DNA from: Massilia rhizosphaerae
Lineage (GTDB): Bacteria; Pseudomonadota; Gammaproteobacteria; Burkholderiales; Burkholderiaceae_D
DNA length: 64,000 bases
Reading direction: 5' to 3'
NCBI RefSeq assembly: GCF_016093545.1
Contig: NZ_JADKYX010000006.1
Span: forward strand, 1-64,000
The notes under the pieces are model-generated. The model did no database searches, had not been told where the DNA came from, and saw only the letters and a list, made by a program, of their open reading frames with translations. The position numbers and the translations under genes are program-made. Each line of letters starts with the position of its first letter. The stretch's first letter is position 1. Shown piece after piece: positions 30,145 to 38,227 of the stretch.

Positions 30145-30537
30145 TCAACGGCGCTGCGGGTACAAATCCATGCCTGCTTCGTTGATCTGGCGGCGCAGGT
30201 CGCGCCGTTCGTCCGGCGTCATGCGGCCGCTGCGGCGCTCGTGCTGCGGTTCGCGCTGCTCGCGCTGATCCTGCTGCGGGGCCCGGCGCTGGTCGTCGAA
30301 GCCGCGCATGTCGTCGCGCGGGTCGCGATCCTGCGGCAGGTGGAAGCGGGAAAACTGCGATTGCGACTGCGATTGCGATTGCGATTGCTGCAGGCCGCCC
30401 TGCTCGTCCCGGCGGTCGCCGTGCTGCTGGGCAAACGCGCTGCCGGCTCCCAGCACCAGGGCGCACGCCAGCACGGCAAAGCGGGCCAGGCGGCCTGCCT
30501 GTTTCGCTGCGTGATGGTGTGTGAACGCACTGTTCAT
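30145..30537 (-). CDS. small secreted Gln/Arg-rich protein with QS repeat
   Basis: The 130-residue protein has a signal peptide (LARFAVLACALVLGAGSAFA) and a hydrophilic mature part rich in Q, R and D. It contains a (QS)n dipeptide run encoded by a hexanucleotide repeat, then QQDQREQREPQHERR and a conserved-looking end RMTPDERRDLRRQINEAGMDLYP. I know short exported proteins with this ending from related bacteria but not their function. The ATG at 30537 has GAGGA at good spacing and beats the ATG at 30549. It is divergent from the OmpR-type regulator, which may control it. Confidence 0.75.
   Translation of the reverse strand: MNSAFTHHHAAKQAGRLARFAVLACALVLGAGSAFAQQHGDRRDEQGGLQQSQSQSQSQSQFSRFHLPQDRDPRDDMRGFDDQRRAPQQDQREQREPQHERRSGRMTPDERRDLRRQINEAGMDLYPQRR
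30357..30386 (+). repeat. hexanucleotide microsatellite (GCGATT)5
   Basis: There are five consecutive copies of GCGATT (the second is GCGACT) inside the small secreted protein gene, encoding the alternating Gln-Ser run on the minus strand. Slippage would add or remove Q-S pairs without a frameshift. Confidence 0.8.
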
Positions 30538-30674
30538 GGTGTTCCTCATTCGCGTTGCCGACTTAGGAGTAAGCTGTAGGGTGGAGCTGTGTTCCAGCTG
30601 CGATTCGATGAGGCCAGTGTATGAGGAATCAGCTCCAGGCATAAGGCGAATTGGGTAAAGTTTGTAACACAATG

Positions 30675-30712
30675 TAATGGCTCGGCGATACCCCCTTGGC
30701 GTCGAGCCATTA
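30675..30712. promoter_or_regulatory. 10-bp inverted repeat upstream of the ompR-like gene
   Basis: TAATGGCTCG at 30675-30684 and CGAGCCATTA at 30703-30712 are perfect inverted copies separated by 18 bases. The unit lies 42 bp before the regulator ATG in the divergent gap with the small secreted protein gene. It may be an operator for a dimer or a 5'-leader hairpin. Confidence 0.55.
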
Positions 30713-30754
30713 GACGTTACCATAGCGACATTAATCTGACAAATCCGACAGAAG

Positions 30755-31519
30755 ATGAATGCAACGAGCTCGAATGCCGGCACGGCCGGCGCGAATGGCG
30801 GCCACTCGGCCCGGATCATGGTCGTCGACGACGACGTGCGCCTGCGCGACCTGCTGCGCCGCTACCTGACCGAACAGGGCTTCCAGGTCGTGACGGCGGA
30901 GAGCGCGCCGGCGATGAACAAGCTGTGGTTGCGCGAGCGCTACGACCTGCTGGTGCTGGACCTGATGCTGCCCGGCGAGGACGGCCTGTCGATCTGCCGC
31001 CGCCTGCGCGGCGCCGGCGACCAGACCCCGATCATCATGCTCACGGCGAAAGGCGAGGACGTCGACCGCATCGTCGGCCTCGAGATGGGCGCCGACGACT
31101 ACCTGCCGAAACCGTTCAACCCGCGCGAGCTGGTGGCCCGCATCAACGCGGTCCTGCGCCGCAAGGGCCCGGACGAGATCCCCGGCGCCCCCAGCGAGAC
31201 GCCGCAGACCTTCGAGTTCGGCGACTTCGTGCTGGACCTCGGCACCCGCACGCTGAAGAAGAACGGCGAGACAGTGCCGCTGACGACGGGCGAATTCTCG
31301 GTGCTGAAGGTGTTCGCGCGCCACGCGCGCCAGCCGCTGTCGCGCGAAAAGCTGATGGAACTGGCGCGCGGCCGCGAATACGAGGTGTTCGACCGTTCGC
31401 TGGACGTGCAGATCTCGCGCCTGCGCAAGCTGATCGAGCCCGATCCGTCGAGCCCGCTGTACATCCAGACCGTGTGGGGCCTGGGCTACGTATTCATTCC
31501 TGAAGGCCAGCCGCGCTAG
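30755..31519 (+). CDS. ompR: OmpR-family response regulator
   Basis: The 254-residue response regulator has a receiver domain (MVVDDDVRLRDLL, phospho-acceptor Asp in LLVLDLMLPGEDG, K in LPKPFNPRELVARI) and a C-terminal winged helix (LTTGEFSVLKVFARHARQPLSREKLMELARGRE, then VDVQISRLRKLIE-like SLDVQISRLRKLIEP). Residue pattern and pairing with an EnvZ-type kinase fit OmpR. The N-terminal 16 residues are a low-complexity extension. It is followed 29 bp later by the kinase gene in one operon. Likely inputs are osmolarity or envelope state, inferred from the family. Confidence 0.9.
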   Translation: MNATSSNAGTAGANGGHSARIMVVDDDVRLRDLLRRYLTEQGFQVVTAESAPAMNKLWLRERYDLLVLDLMLPGEDGLSICRRLRGAGDQTPIIMLTAKGEDVDRIVGLEMGADDYLPKPFNPRELVARINAVLRRKGPDEIPGAPSETPQTFEFGDFVLDLGTRTLKKNGETVPLTTGEFSVLKVFARHARQPLSREKLMELARGREYEVFDRSLDVQISRLRKLIEPDPSSPLYIQTVWGLGYVFIPEGQPR

Positions 31520-31548
31520 TGTTCGCATCGAACCCGAAGGACGAGCCC

Positions 31549-32895
31549 ATGCCGCGTTTCTTCGGCAGGATGAAAAGCGGCCTGTTCTGGCGCACCTTCT
31601 TCCTGCTGTCCGTGCTCACGGGCCTGTCGATGGCCTCGTGGATCGGCATGCTCAACGTGTTCCAGCGCGGCCCGCAGGTCGAGCAGACGGCCGAGCTGCT
31701 CGTATCCGTCGTCACGATCACCAAGGCCGCGCTGACGCACTCCGCGCCCGACCTGCGGCGCGAACTGCTGTTCGAGCTGGTGTCGAACGAAGGCATCCGC
31801 ATCTACGACGTGAAGCCGACGGACACCGTGGAGCCGCCGCCGCCGAATTCCTTGATGCCGGAAGTGGCCGCCCTCGTGCGCGACAAGCTGGGTCCGGACA
31901 CGCGCTTCTCGCGCCAGGTGAACGACATCCCCGGCTTCTGGGTCAGCTTCGACATCGACGGCGACAAGTACTGGCTCATGCTGGAACGCGACAAGCTGCC
32001 CGGCCTCACGCGCGTGCAATGGCTGGGCTGGGCCACGGTCGTCGGCGTGCTGTCGCTGCTGGGCGCGGCGCTGATTTCCAGCCTCGTGAACCTGCCGCTG
32101 GCGCGCCTGACGGCGGCCGCCCGCTCGATCGCCCAGGGCAAGCGCCCCCCCCCGCTGCCGGAAAAGGGATCGCGCGAGATCATCGAGGCGAACCGCAGCT
32201 TCAACCAGATGGTCGAAGACCTGCAGCAGCTGGAAAAGGACCGCGCCGTGATCCTGGCCGGCATCTCGCACGACCTGCGCACGCCGCTCGCGCGCATGCA
32301 GCTGGAAGTGGAGATGGCGCCGCTGTCGGACGAGGCGCGCACCGGCATGCAGTCGGACATCGCCCAGATGGACGCCATCATCGGCCAGTTCCTCGACTTC
32401 GCCCGCCCCACCGAAAGCGCGACGTTCGTGCCGGTCAACCTGTCCGAGCTGCTGGAAGACTGCGCGCACGCGGCCGACCGCATCGCGGACGTGCGCACGA
32501 CGACCGACATCGCCCCGGACATCCACGTGATGGGCAACGCGACGGACCTGCGCCGCGTGATCAACAACGTCATCGAGAACGCCCGGCGCTACGGCAAGAC
32601 GCCGGGCGCGGACGTGACGGAAATCGACATCGCCCTGCACGTCAGGATGACGGGCCACGGCCGCCGCGCCGTCGTCGAGATCAACGACCACGGCACCGGC
32701 GTGCCGGACGACCAAATCCAGCAACTGCTGCGGCCGTTCACCCGGCTGGACAGCGCCCGCGGCCAGGCCAACGGCGCCGGCCTGGGTCTGGCGATCGTCG
32801 AGCGGGTCATCTCCCGCCACAACGCCGAACTGACGGTGCGCAACCGCGACGGCGGCGGCCTCGTGCTGCAGTTCGCGCTGCCGCTGGCCGGCTGA
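31549..32895 (+). CDS. envZ: EnvZ-type sensor histidine kinase
   Basis: The 448-residue inner-membrane kinase has a first transmembrane helix (FFLLSVLTGLSMASWIGML), a periplasmic loop of about 130 residues, a second helix (WATVVGVLSLLGAALISSLV), HAMP, the H-box GISHDLRTPLARMQLEVEM and an ATPase domain with N-box NVIENARRYG, DHGTGVPDDQ and the G-box GAGLGLAIVERVI. It phosphorylates the OmpR-type partner upstream. The ATG at 31549 is preceded by AAGGACG; a GTG at 31519 would add ten residues. A GC hairpin overlaps the stop codon. Confidence 0.9.
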   Translation: MPRFFGRMKSGLFWRTFFLLSVLTGLSMASWIGMLNVFQRGPQVEQTAELLVSVVTITKAALTHSAPDLRRELLFELVSNEGIRIYDVKPTDTVEPPPPNSLMPEVAALVRDKLGPDTRFSRQVNDIPGFWVSFDIDGDKYWLMLERDKLPGLTRVQWLGWATVVGVLSLLGAALISSLVNLPLARLTAAARSIAQGKRPPPLPEKGSREIIEANRSFNQMVEDLQQLEKDRAVILAGISHDLRTPLARMQLEVEMAPLSDEARTGMQSDIAQMDAIIGQFLDFARPTESATFVPVNLSELLEDCAHAADRIADVRTTTDIAPDIHVMGNATDLRRVINNVIENARRYGKTPGADVTEIDIALHVRMTGHGRRAVVEINDHGTGVPDDQIQQLLRPFTRLDSARGQANGAGLGLAIVERVISRHNAELTVRNRDGGGLVLQFALPLAG

Positions 32896-32905
32896 ACCGC
32901 CGGCC
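32886..32905. terminator. hairpin between convergent envZ-like and sedolisin genes
   Basis: GGCCGGC-TGAACC-GCCGGCC is a perfect 7-bp GC stem that includes the kinase stop codon; only 15 bp separate the two gene ends. There is no T-run, so it may work as a weak two-way terminator or an mRNA end stabiliser. Confidence 0.45.
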
Positions 32906-32910
32906 GCGGC

Positions 32911-34107
32911 TTACGGCAGGTTGACGAGCGCCGGGACGAGGTAGTCGGCGCGCGGGCTGCCGAGGCCCGTGACGTAGTCGTAGCCGCCGGCCGTCGTGCA
33001 CAGGGTGCCGCAGGTGCCGTTCGTGCCCGCCGTGATGTCGTGGACGTCCGATCCGTAGTTCGACTTCGCCGCCGTGTACACCGCGTTGTAGGCCGCGCCG
33101 ACGTTGCCCTTGCCGGCCGCCTTGCGCATCCCGTTGGCGATGGCGATCAGGCCCGCCCACTGCGGCGCGCCGGCGCTCGTGCCGCCGATCTGGAACCAGC
33201 CGGCCTGGCCGTTGTAGGACACGGAATCGTAGATCGCGAACCCCGTCGCCGGATCGGCGTCGTAGGCCACGTCGGGCGCACCGCGGCGGCCCGCGTACGG
33301 CAGCGGCCAGGCGGCCTGGGCCGCCGTTTCCGGCTCGTAGGCGCTCAAGCCGCCGCCGCTGCCGGACCACGCGGTCTCGCCGAGGTAATTGCCGTAGACA
33401 TCGTTCTGCAAGGTGGTGCCGCCCACGCTCAGCACGTATTGCGAGGCGGACGGGTATTCGACGCCGTAGCCGCTGTCGCCGGACGAGGCGACGAAGCTCA
33501 CGCCGGCCGCGCGGAAGTGCGAGTCGTAATTCGTCTCGCTGCCGAACTCGCTGCCGCCGAAACTCATCGACACCACGGTGGCGCCGTTCTTGACCGCCAC
33601 GTCCACGGCGGCCATCAGGTCGCCGAACCGGCTCGACGCCGCTTCCACCAGCACGATCTTCGCCTGCGGCGCGATGGCATGCGCCCATTCGACGTCGAGG
33701 GCGATCTCGAGCGCCCAGCCGCTGTCGGCCGACGGTTTGTGGCCGGACGCATAGATCTTGCGGAAGCAGCCGTTGGCCGTCGTGCAGGCCGCCAAGCCGT
33801 ATTGTGTGGAGAACACGCCCAGGTCCGATTCGATTTTCGGGTGGTCGTAGGCGTCGACGATGGCGATGGTCTGCCCGGCGCCCAGCCCCGCCAGCTGATC
33901 GAAGCCGTAGGCGTGGCGCACCAGCGCGGGCGTCTTGGCGCCGCTGGCGGCACCGGCGGCATACGGATGGACGTGGAACGGCGGGCGCGCATGCCCCGCT
34001 TCGGGGCGGTGCCCCTCGCGGAACGGTACGTGGTCGGGGTCTTGCTGGGCGTGGGCGACGTTTGCGAACAGGGCGGCAGCCACCAGGGCGGGGAACAAGG
34101 TCTTCAT
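32911..34107 (-). CDS. S53-family (sedolisin-like) secreted peptidase
   Basis: The 398-residue serine-carboxyl peptidase has a signal peptide (FPALVAAALFANVAHA). The sedolisin signature is complete: the ExxxD pair in GWALEIALDVEW, the oxyanion Asp in ASSGDSGYGVEYPS, the nucleophile in GGTSAGAPQWAGL and the C-terminal calcium site (HDITAGTNG...GGYDYVTGLGSP). Only about 50 residues lie between the signal peptide and the catalytic domain, whereas most S53 enzymes carry a propeptide of about 180 residues. I use the ATG at 34107, which gives a clean signal peptide. A large imperfect palindrome sits just upstream. Confidence 0.9.
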   Translation of the reverse strand: MKTLFPALVAAALFANVAHAQQDPDHVPFREGHRPEAGHARPPFHVHPYAAGAASGAKTPALVRHAYGFDQLAGLGAGQTIAIVDAYDHPKIESDLGVFSTQYGLAACTTANGCFRKIYASGHKPSADSGWALEIALDVEWAHAIAPQAKIVLVEAASSRFGDLMAAVDVAVKNGATVVSMSFGGSEFGSETNYDSHFRAAGVSFVASSGDSGYGVEYPSASQYVLSVGGTTLQNDVYGNYLGETAWSGSGGGLSAYEPETAAQAAWPLPYAGRRGAPDVAYDADPATGFAIYDSVSYNGQAGWFQIGGTSAGAPQWAGLIAIANGMRKAAGKGNVGAAYNAVYTAAKSNYGSDVHDITAGTNGTCGTLCTTAGGYDYVTGLGSPRADYLVPALVNLP

Positions 34108-34123
34108 GATGGACGGTGAGTGG

Positions 34124-34178
34124 GAAAGATTTCCATGCGGGAACATACATGCATATTACGTTCCGCATGGAAACTTTC
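34124..34178. promoter_or_regulatory. 55-bp imperfect palindrome upstream of the sedolisin gene
   Basis: GAAAGATTTCCATGCGGGAAC (34124-34144, in two overlapping parts) and GTTCCGCATGGAAACTTTC (34160-34178) pair over 19 bases with two single-base bulges and a 15-base spacer. It starts 17 bp before the sedolisin ATG. A related core, ATTTCCATGTGGAAAT, lies at 36025-36040. It could be an operator or a 5'-leader hairpin that covers the ribosome site. Confidence 0.55.
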
Positions 34179-34299
34179 TGTTACGGATTGTCAATGTGTT
34201 GTGCCGCCGCGCACGCCGGGGCCGTTAAGCGCGTGACCGCACGGTCGCCGCCGGGCCGCGGCACTAGAGTCGACTCACACCACTATCGAGGAGGCCAAG

Positions 34300-34659
34300 A
34301 TGAAAAAACTGCTCATTGCCACGCTGCTGGCCGGCACCTTCGGCAGCATCGCGCTGCCTGCCGCCGCCGACGTCGTCATCCGCACCGCCCCGCCGCCGCC
34401 GCGCGACGAAGCCGTGCCGGCGGCGCGCCACGGTCATGTGTGGGCGCCGGGCCACTGGGAATGGCGTCACGGCCGCTACGTCTGGGTCAGGGGCATGTGG
34501 CTGCGCGAACGTCACGGCTATGCCTATCACGCGCCAAGGTGGGTCGAGCGCGACGGCCGCTGGGTGATGGAACGCGGGGGCTGGCGCCGCGGCGACCGCG
34601 ACGGCGACGGTGTGCCGAACCGTTTCGACGCCCATCCGAACAATCCGCGTCGCGACTGA
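34300..34659 (+). CDS. YXWGXW-repeat secreted protein with acidic calcium-type tail
   Basis: The 119-residue exported protein has signal peptide LLIATLLAGTFGSIALPAAA. Its middle carries two aromatic repeats of the YXWGXW/BcpO kind (GHVWAPGHWEWRHGRYVWVRGMW and YAYHAPRWVERDGRWVMERGGW). The C-terminus, GDRDGDGVPNRFDAHPNNP, is a D-x-D-x-D-G-V-x-x-x-x-D thrombospondin-type-3-like calcium motif. Proteins of this kind are abundant in Burkholderiales and have no assigned biochemical role. A strong SD (GAGG) precedes the ATG. The gene stands alone. Confidence 0.85.
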   Translation: MKKLLIATLLAGTFGSIALPAAADVVIRTAPPPPRDEAVPAARHGHVWAPGHWEWRHGRYVWVRGMWLRERHGYAYHAPRWVERDGRWVMERGGWRRGDRDGDGVPNRFDAHPNNPRRD

Positions 34660-34692
34660 CGGCCTTTTTTCGGCTGCGGCCGGATAAAAGAA

Positions 34693-34721
34693 ACCGCCTG
34701 CGCATCGCTGCGTCAGGCGGT
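34693..34721 (+). terminator. hairpin after the YXWGXW gene
   Basis: ACCGCCTG...CAGGCGGT forms an 8-bp stem extended by an inner CGCA/TGCG with one bulge. A second small stem, CCAAG/CTTGG, follows at about 34726. No poly-T tract follows, though a T-run lies just before it at 34664, so a terminator role is probable but not certain. Confidence 0.45.
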
Positions 34722-34900
34722 GAATCCAAGTTTGCACTTGGAGGAGACAGAGGAGACCAGCGCCCGGGGGCGCTGTAACAGGATGGCAAATTGGGACGAC
34801 AGCGGCGGCTGCAAGAGGCCGATCGCATAAAATTTTTCCCGTCGACGTGTAGGCCTGGTCGGACAATCACCGGCCCGCATCGATGCTAGACTGGCGCCCC

Positions 34901-35629
34901 ATGGACGCTCCTTCTCTCCACGTGCGCAGCTACGGCGCCGACCTCGGCGCCGACCGCCACGATTACGCCCAGCTCGTACTGCCCCTCGGCGGCGCCGTGC
35001 TGCTGGACATCGAAGGCCGGCGGGACAGGCTGGACGTGCTGCGCGGCGCCTGCGTCGCGCCGGGCGCCTGGCACGCCCAAGCCGGCGACGGCCCCAACGC
35101 ATCGCTGATCCTCGACGTCGACGCCGGCGCGCTGTCCCATCCGGCCTGGGAACGCCTGCTGGAGCGCCCGTTCATGGCGCTGGGTCCCGGCGCGCGCAAG
35201 CTCATCGAATTCATGGGTGTGATGCGCGCGCAGCCGGATTTGCTGGCGGGCTGGGTACCGCTGCTGCTGGACACCATCGCGCTGGACGCGCCCCGCCCCA
35301 CGTCGCGCCTCGCGGCCCTGCTGGCTCGCGTCGACGCGGAACCCGGCCTCGCGTGGACGACGGAGACGATGGCCCGCTGCGCCGGCCTGTCCGTCAGCCG
35401 CCTCCACGCCCTGTTCCGCACCGAACTGGCCACGAGCCCGCACGCGTGGCTGCGCGACCTGCGCCTGTCGCGCGCCCGCGCCTGGCTGGCGGAAACGTCG
35501 CGCCCGATCGCCGACATCGCGCTGGCGGCCGGCTTTTCCGACCAGAGCGCGCTGACGCGGGCGTTGCGGGATGCGACGGGGATGACGCCGGGGGCCTACC
35601 GGCGGGCGAGGTCGGCTCGCGCGAGCTAG
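34901..35629 (+). CDS. AraC-family transcriptional regulator
   Basis: The 242-residue regulator has a cupin-like N-terminal domain (YAQLVLPLGGAVLLDIEG and LRGACVAPGAWHAQAGDG) and a C-terminal AraC DNA-binding domain (ETMARCAGLSVSRLHALFRTE and IADIALAAGFSDQSALTRALRDATGMTPGAYRR). In many Proteobacteria this subtype sits beside an EamA transporter, as here (gene at 36185), and probably regulates it. An ATG at 34883 would add six residues. The last four bases before the end, CTAG, also hold the stop of the next gene on the other strand. Confidence 0.88.
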   Translation: MDAPSLHVRSYGADLGADRHDYAQLVLPLGGAVLLDIEGRRDRLDVLRGACVAPGAWHAQAGDGPNASLILDVDAGALSHPAWERLLERPFMALGPGARKLIEFMGVMRAQPDLLAGWVPLLLDTIALDAPRPTSRLAALLARVDAEPGLAWTTETMARCAGLSVSRLHALFRTELATSPHAWLRDLRLSRARAWLAETSRPIADIALAAGFSDQSALTRALRDATGMTPGAYRRARSARAS

Positions 35630-35961
35630 TCGGCGTCGCGCAGCCAGGACTTGCTTCTCGGTGCGCTGGCGACAGTGGTCTGTTCCGGCTCGCGATACGT
35701 CGCCGGACTGAACTTGCGATCCACCTCTTGCGGAGCTGGCGCCGCCGGGCGGGCCTTGGTTGCCAAAGCCGTCTTGACGCCCAGCGAACATCGATAGACG
35801 ACCGCGCAGACGGCCACGATGATGGCGCTCAACGTGATCGCCAGGCCGTCGGGGCGGCCCGCGACCACCAGGATGCAGGCGCCGACCACGATGTCGAGCA
35901 GGACGAGATAGTTGAAACGGGATTGGGTCGCGGGACCCGCGTGTTTGTCTGGCGTGTTCAT
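35626..35961 (-). CDS. small membrane protein of unknown function
   Basis: The 111-residue protein has two transmembrane helices (YLVLLDIVVGACILVVA and LAITLSAIIVAVCAVVYRCSL) and a polar C-terminal tail (VDRKFSPATYREPEQTT). I do not recognise the family. The chosen ATG at 35961 begins MNTPDKHAGPATQSRFNYL; an ATG four codons upstream (35973) is possible. The open frame extends further upstream but without protein-like sequence. It is convergent with the AraC gene and both stop codons share one CTAG. Confidence 0.65.
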   Translation of the reverse strand: MNTPDKHAGPATQSRFNYLVLLDIVVGACILVVAGRPDGLAITLSAIIVAVCAVVYRCSLGVKTALATKARPAAPAPQEVDRKFSPATYREPEQTTVASAPRSKSWLRDAD

Positions 35962-36061
35962 TCTGGCAAGCATCTGGCTGGTCGGCGTCCGTGGGGGCAC
36001 CGCATCCGTACTGCGAATCATAACATTTCCATGTGGAAATTTCTTGAGCCCGGTCGAACGA

Positions 36062-36104
36062 GGCGAGGCCCGGCCTGGCGAGGCCCGGCCTGGCGAGGCC
36101 CGGT
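36062..36104 (+). repeat. 15-bp tandem repeat, 2.9 copies
   Basis: GGCGAGGCCCGGCCT is repeated at 36062, 36077 and 36092 (the last copy stops after 13 bases, with one change). It lies in the intergenic region 80 bp upstream of the EamA transporter GTG, between that gene and the small membrane protein. Confidence 0.8.
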
Positions 36105-36184
36105 CAAAATTCCAGTAGCCGGAGCCAAGACGGCCGCCGCCCCGCCCCCGACAATGGCGGCTTTCCGCATCCGGAGCACCACCC

Positions 36185-37132
36185 GTGACCGTCAACAAAA
36201 CCCTCCTCGGCTGCGCGGCCGGCATCGTCGCCGGCGCCTTCTGGGGACTCGTCTTCCTCGCGCCCAGGCTGGCCGCCGGTTTCCCGCCGCTGCAATTGGC
36301 CGCCGGCCGCTATCTCGCCTACGGCCTCGTCGCCGCCGTGTGCCTCGCCCCGTCCTGGCGCCGGCTGAAGGGCGCGCTCGGCTGGCGCGAATGGCGCGCC
36401 CTCGCCTGGCTCAGCGTCATCGGCAACATCCTGTACTACGTGCTGCTGGCGCAAGCCGTACGGACGGGCGGCGTCGCGCTGACGGCCTTCGTGATCGGCC
36501 TGCTGCCGCTCGCCGTCACCATCGTCGGCAGCCGCGCGCGCCATGCGCCGCCACTGCGAGTGTTGCTGCCCTCGCTGGCCTGCAGCGCGGCGGGACTCGT
36601 GTGCATCAGCTGGCAATCGCTGGCCGCATCCGGCTGGGGCTCGTTGACGGGATTGGCGTGCGCCGGCGGCGCCCTGGTCTCGTGGACGACCTATGCCGTC
36701 AGCAACAGCCGCTGGCTCGCCAGGCTCGATCACGTGTCGGCGCAGGACTGGAGCCTGCTGACGGGCGTCGTCACGGGCCTCGAAGCCATCGTGCTGGCCG
36801 TGCCCGCGTTTTGCGGCGACGCGCTCGTCCACACGGGCGCGGACTGGGTTCGCTTCGGCGGTCTCTGCGGCGCCATGGCCCTGTTCTGTTCCGTGCTGGG
36901 CAATGGACTGTGGAATATCGCCAGCCGCGCGCTGCCGCTCGCCCTGACGGGGCAGATGATCGTGTTCGAGACCGTCTTCGCGTCGCTGTACGGCTATCTG
37001 TGGGAAGGCCGCGGGCCGACCGCGCGCGAAGGACTCGCGCTGGCCCTGCTCGTCGCAGGCGTCGTGATGTGCGCCCGGGCGCACCGCGACGACGCGCGCG
37101 CCATCACCGCGGACGCGCAAGCGCACGCGTGA
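36185..37132 (+). CDS. EamA/DMT-family transporter
   Basis: The 315-residue inner-membrane protein has ten hydrophobic segments arranged as two EamA repeats (AGIVAGAFWGLVFLAPRLAAG at the start; LTGLACAGGALVSWTTYAVSN starting the second). The family exports or imports small metabolites such as amino acids; the substrate cannot be read here. Start is GTG at 36185, since no ATG precedes the first helix. The upstream AraC gene is the likely regulator even though the small membrane protein gene lies between. Confidence 0.88.
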   Translation: MTVNKTLLGCAAGIVAGAFWGLVFLAPRLAAGFPPLQLAAGRYLAYGLVAAVCLAPSWRRLKGALGWREWRALAWLSVIGNILYYVLLAQAVRTGGVALTAFVIGLLPLAVTIVGSRARHAPPLRVLLPSLACSAAGLVCISWQSLAASGWGSLTGLACAGGALVSWTTYAVSNSRWLARLDHVSAQDWSLLTGVVTGLEAIVLAVPAFCGDALVHTGADWVRFGGLCGAMALFCSVLGNGLWNIASRALPLALTGQMIVFETVFASLYGYLWEGRGPTAREGLALALLVAGVVMCARAHRDDARAITADAQAHA

Positions 37133-37156
37133 CGCGCGCGGGGAGCGCCCCGGCCG

Positions 37157-38227
37157 TCAGCGGCGTACCGGCGGCGCCGCCTGCTGCGGCTGCGCGCCCT
37201 GCGTGCCGCCGCCGCCGCCCGGGCCCTGCTCGCCGCCCGACGTCCCCGCGCCCTGCTCGGTGCCCGTGGCGTGCACCGTCGATCGGCCCGCGCCGCGCGG
37301 TCCCGGCGCATCGGCGGCGGCGGCCACGACGGGCCGCTGCCTGGAACCGACCGGGATGTTGACCCACTTCGCCGCGGACGGCGGCGCCGGCTGGGCGCTG
37401 AAATAGGCGGACAGCGCCGTCACGTCGGCGTCCGCCAGCGCCTGCGCGACGTGGGTCATCTGGCCGCTGCTGTCCGTCTTGCGCGCGCCGTTCTTCCACT
37501 CCGCCATCGCCGCCTTCAGGTAGCTCGCGTGCTGGCCCGCCAGGTACGGATACGCGGGCGGATTGCCCACGCCGCCCGGTCCGTGGCAGTTGGCGCAGGC
37601 CTGCACGCCTCTCGTGTTGTCGCCGATGGCAGACAACGTGCGGCCGCGGTCGGGGCCGGCGGCCGCCGGTTTGGCACCGGCCGGCGGCGCGGCGGGCGCG
37701 TCGCCGAGCGACGCGTAATAGGCGCTGACGTCGCGGATCTGCTCCGCGCTCATCGCCTTGGCGACCGGCTCCATGACCGGATTCACGCGCGCGCCGTTCG
37801 CATACGCCCCCAGCTGCTTGCCGAGATAGGCGGCGGACTGGCCGGCGATGCGCGGAACGCCCCCGGCCGCATTGCCCTCGCCCTGCGCGCCGTGGCAGCT
37901 GACGCAGGCCATGACGCCGTTCGGCGTGCCGCTCGTCGCGAGTTGCTGGCCAGCCTGCGGGTTGGGCTGGCCCTGGGCGGGCGCCGCGGCCGCGCCGGGC
38001 ACGCCGAGCGCGTTGGCTTCGCCGCCGCCCGCGTTCTGCTGGGCGAGGTTGCCGGCGCCGCCCTGGGCCCCCGGCTGGGCCGCCGCCGGGTTCGCGGCGG
38101 GTGGCGCAGGCAAGTGCTCGGCAGCGCGCGGCGCGGCGGCCGGTTCGTGGGCGCCGCGCTGGCAGCCGGCGACAAGCAGGAGGGCCAGCACGGCGGGGCC
38201 GTAGCGGAACAGGATCGGCGCCTTCAT
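37157..38227 (-). CDS. di-heme cytochrome c, lipoprotein (dehydrogenase electron-transfer subunit)
   Basis: The 356-residue protein has a lipoprotein-type signal (VLALLLVAGCQRG) and two class I heme sites: CVSCH in GVMACVSCHGAQGEGN and CANCH in GVQACANCHGPGGVGN. A Pro/Ala/Gln-rich stretch precedes the first domain, and a long Gly/Gln-rich tail follows the second. Its ATG overlaps the stop of the GMC gene (ATGA). It should take electrons from the periplasmic flavoprotein dehydrogenase and pass them to the respiratory chain. Many dehydrogenases of this type have three hemes; only two are visible here. Confidence 0.9.
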   Translation of the reverse strand: MKAPILFRYGPAVLALLLVAGCQRGAHEPAAAPRAAEHLPAPPAANPAAAQPGAQGGAGNLAQQNAGGGEANALGVPGAAAAPAQGQPNPQAGQQLATSGTPNGVMACVSCHGAQGEGNAAGGVPRIAGQSAAYLGKQLGAYANGARVNPVMEPVAKAMSAEQIRDVSAYYASLGDAPAAPPAGAKPAAAGPDRGRTLSAIGDNTRGVQACANCHGPGGVGNPPAYPYLAGQHASYLKAAMAEWKNGARKTDSSGQMTHVAQALADADVTALSAYFSAQPAPPSAAKWVNIPVGSRQRPVVAAAADAPGPRGAGRSTVHATGTEQGAGTSGGEQGPGGGGGTQGAQPQQAAPPVRR

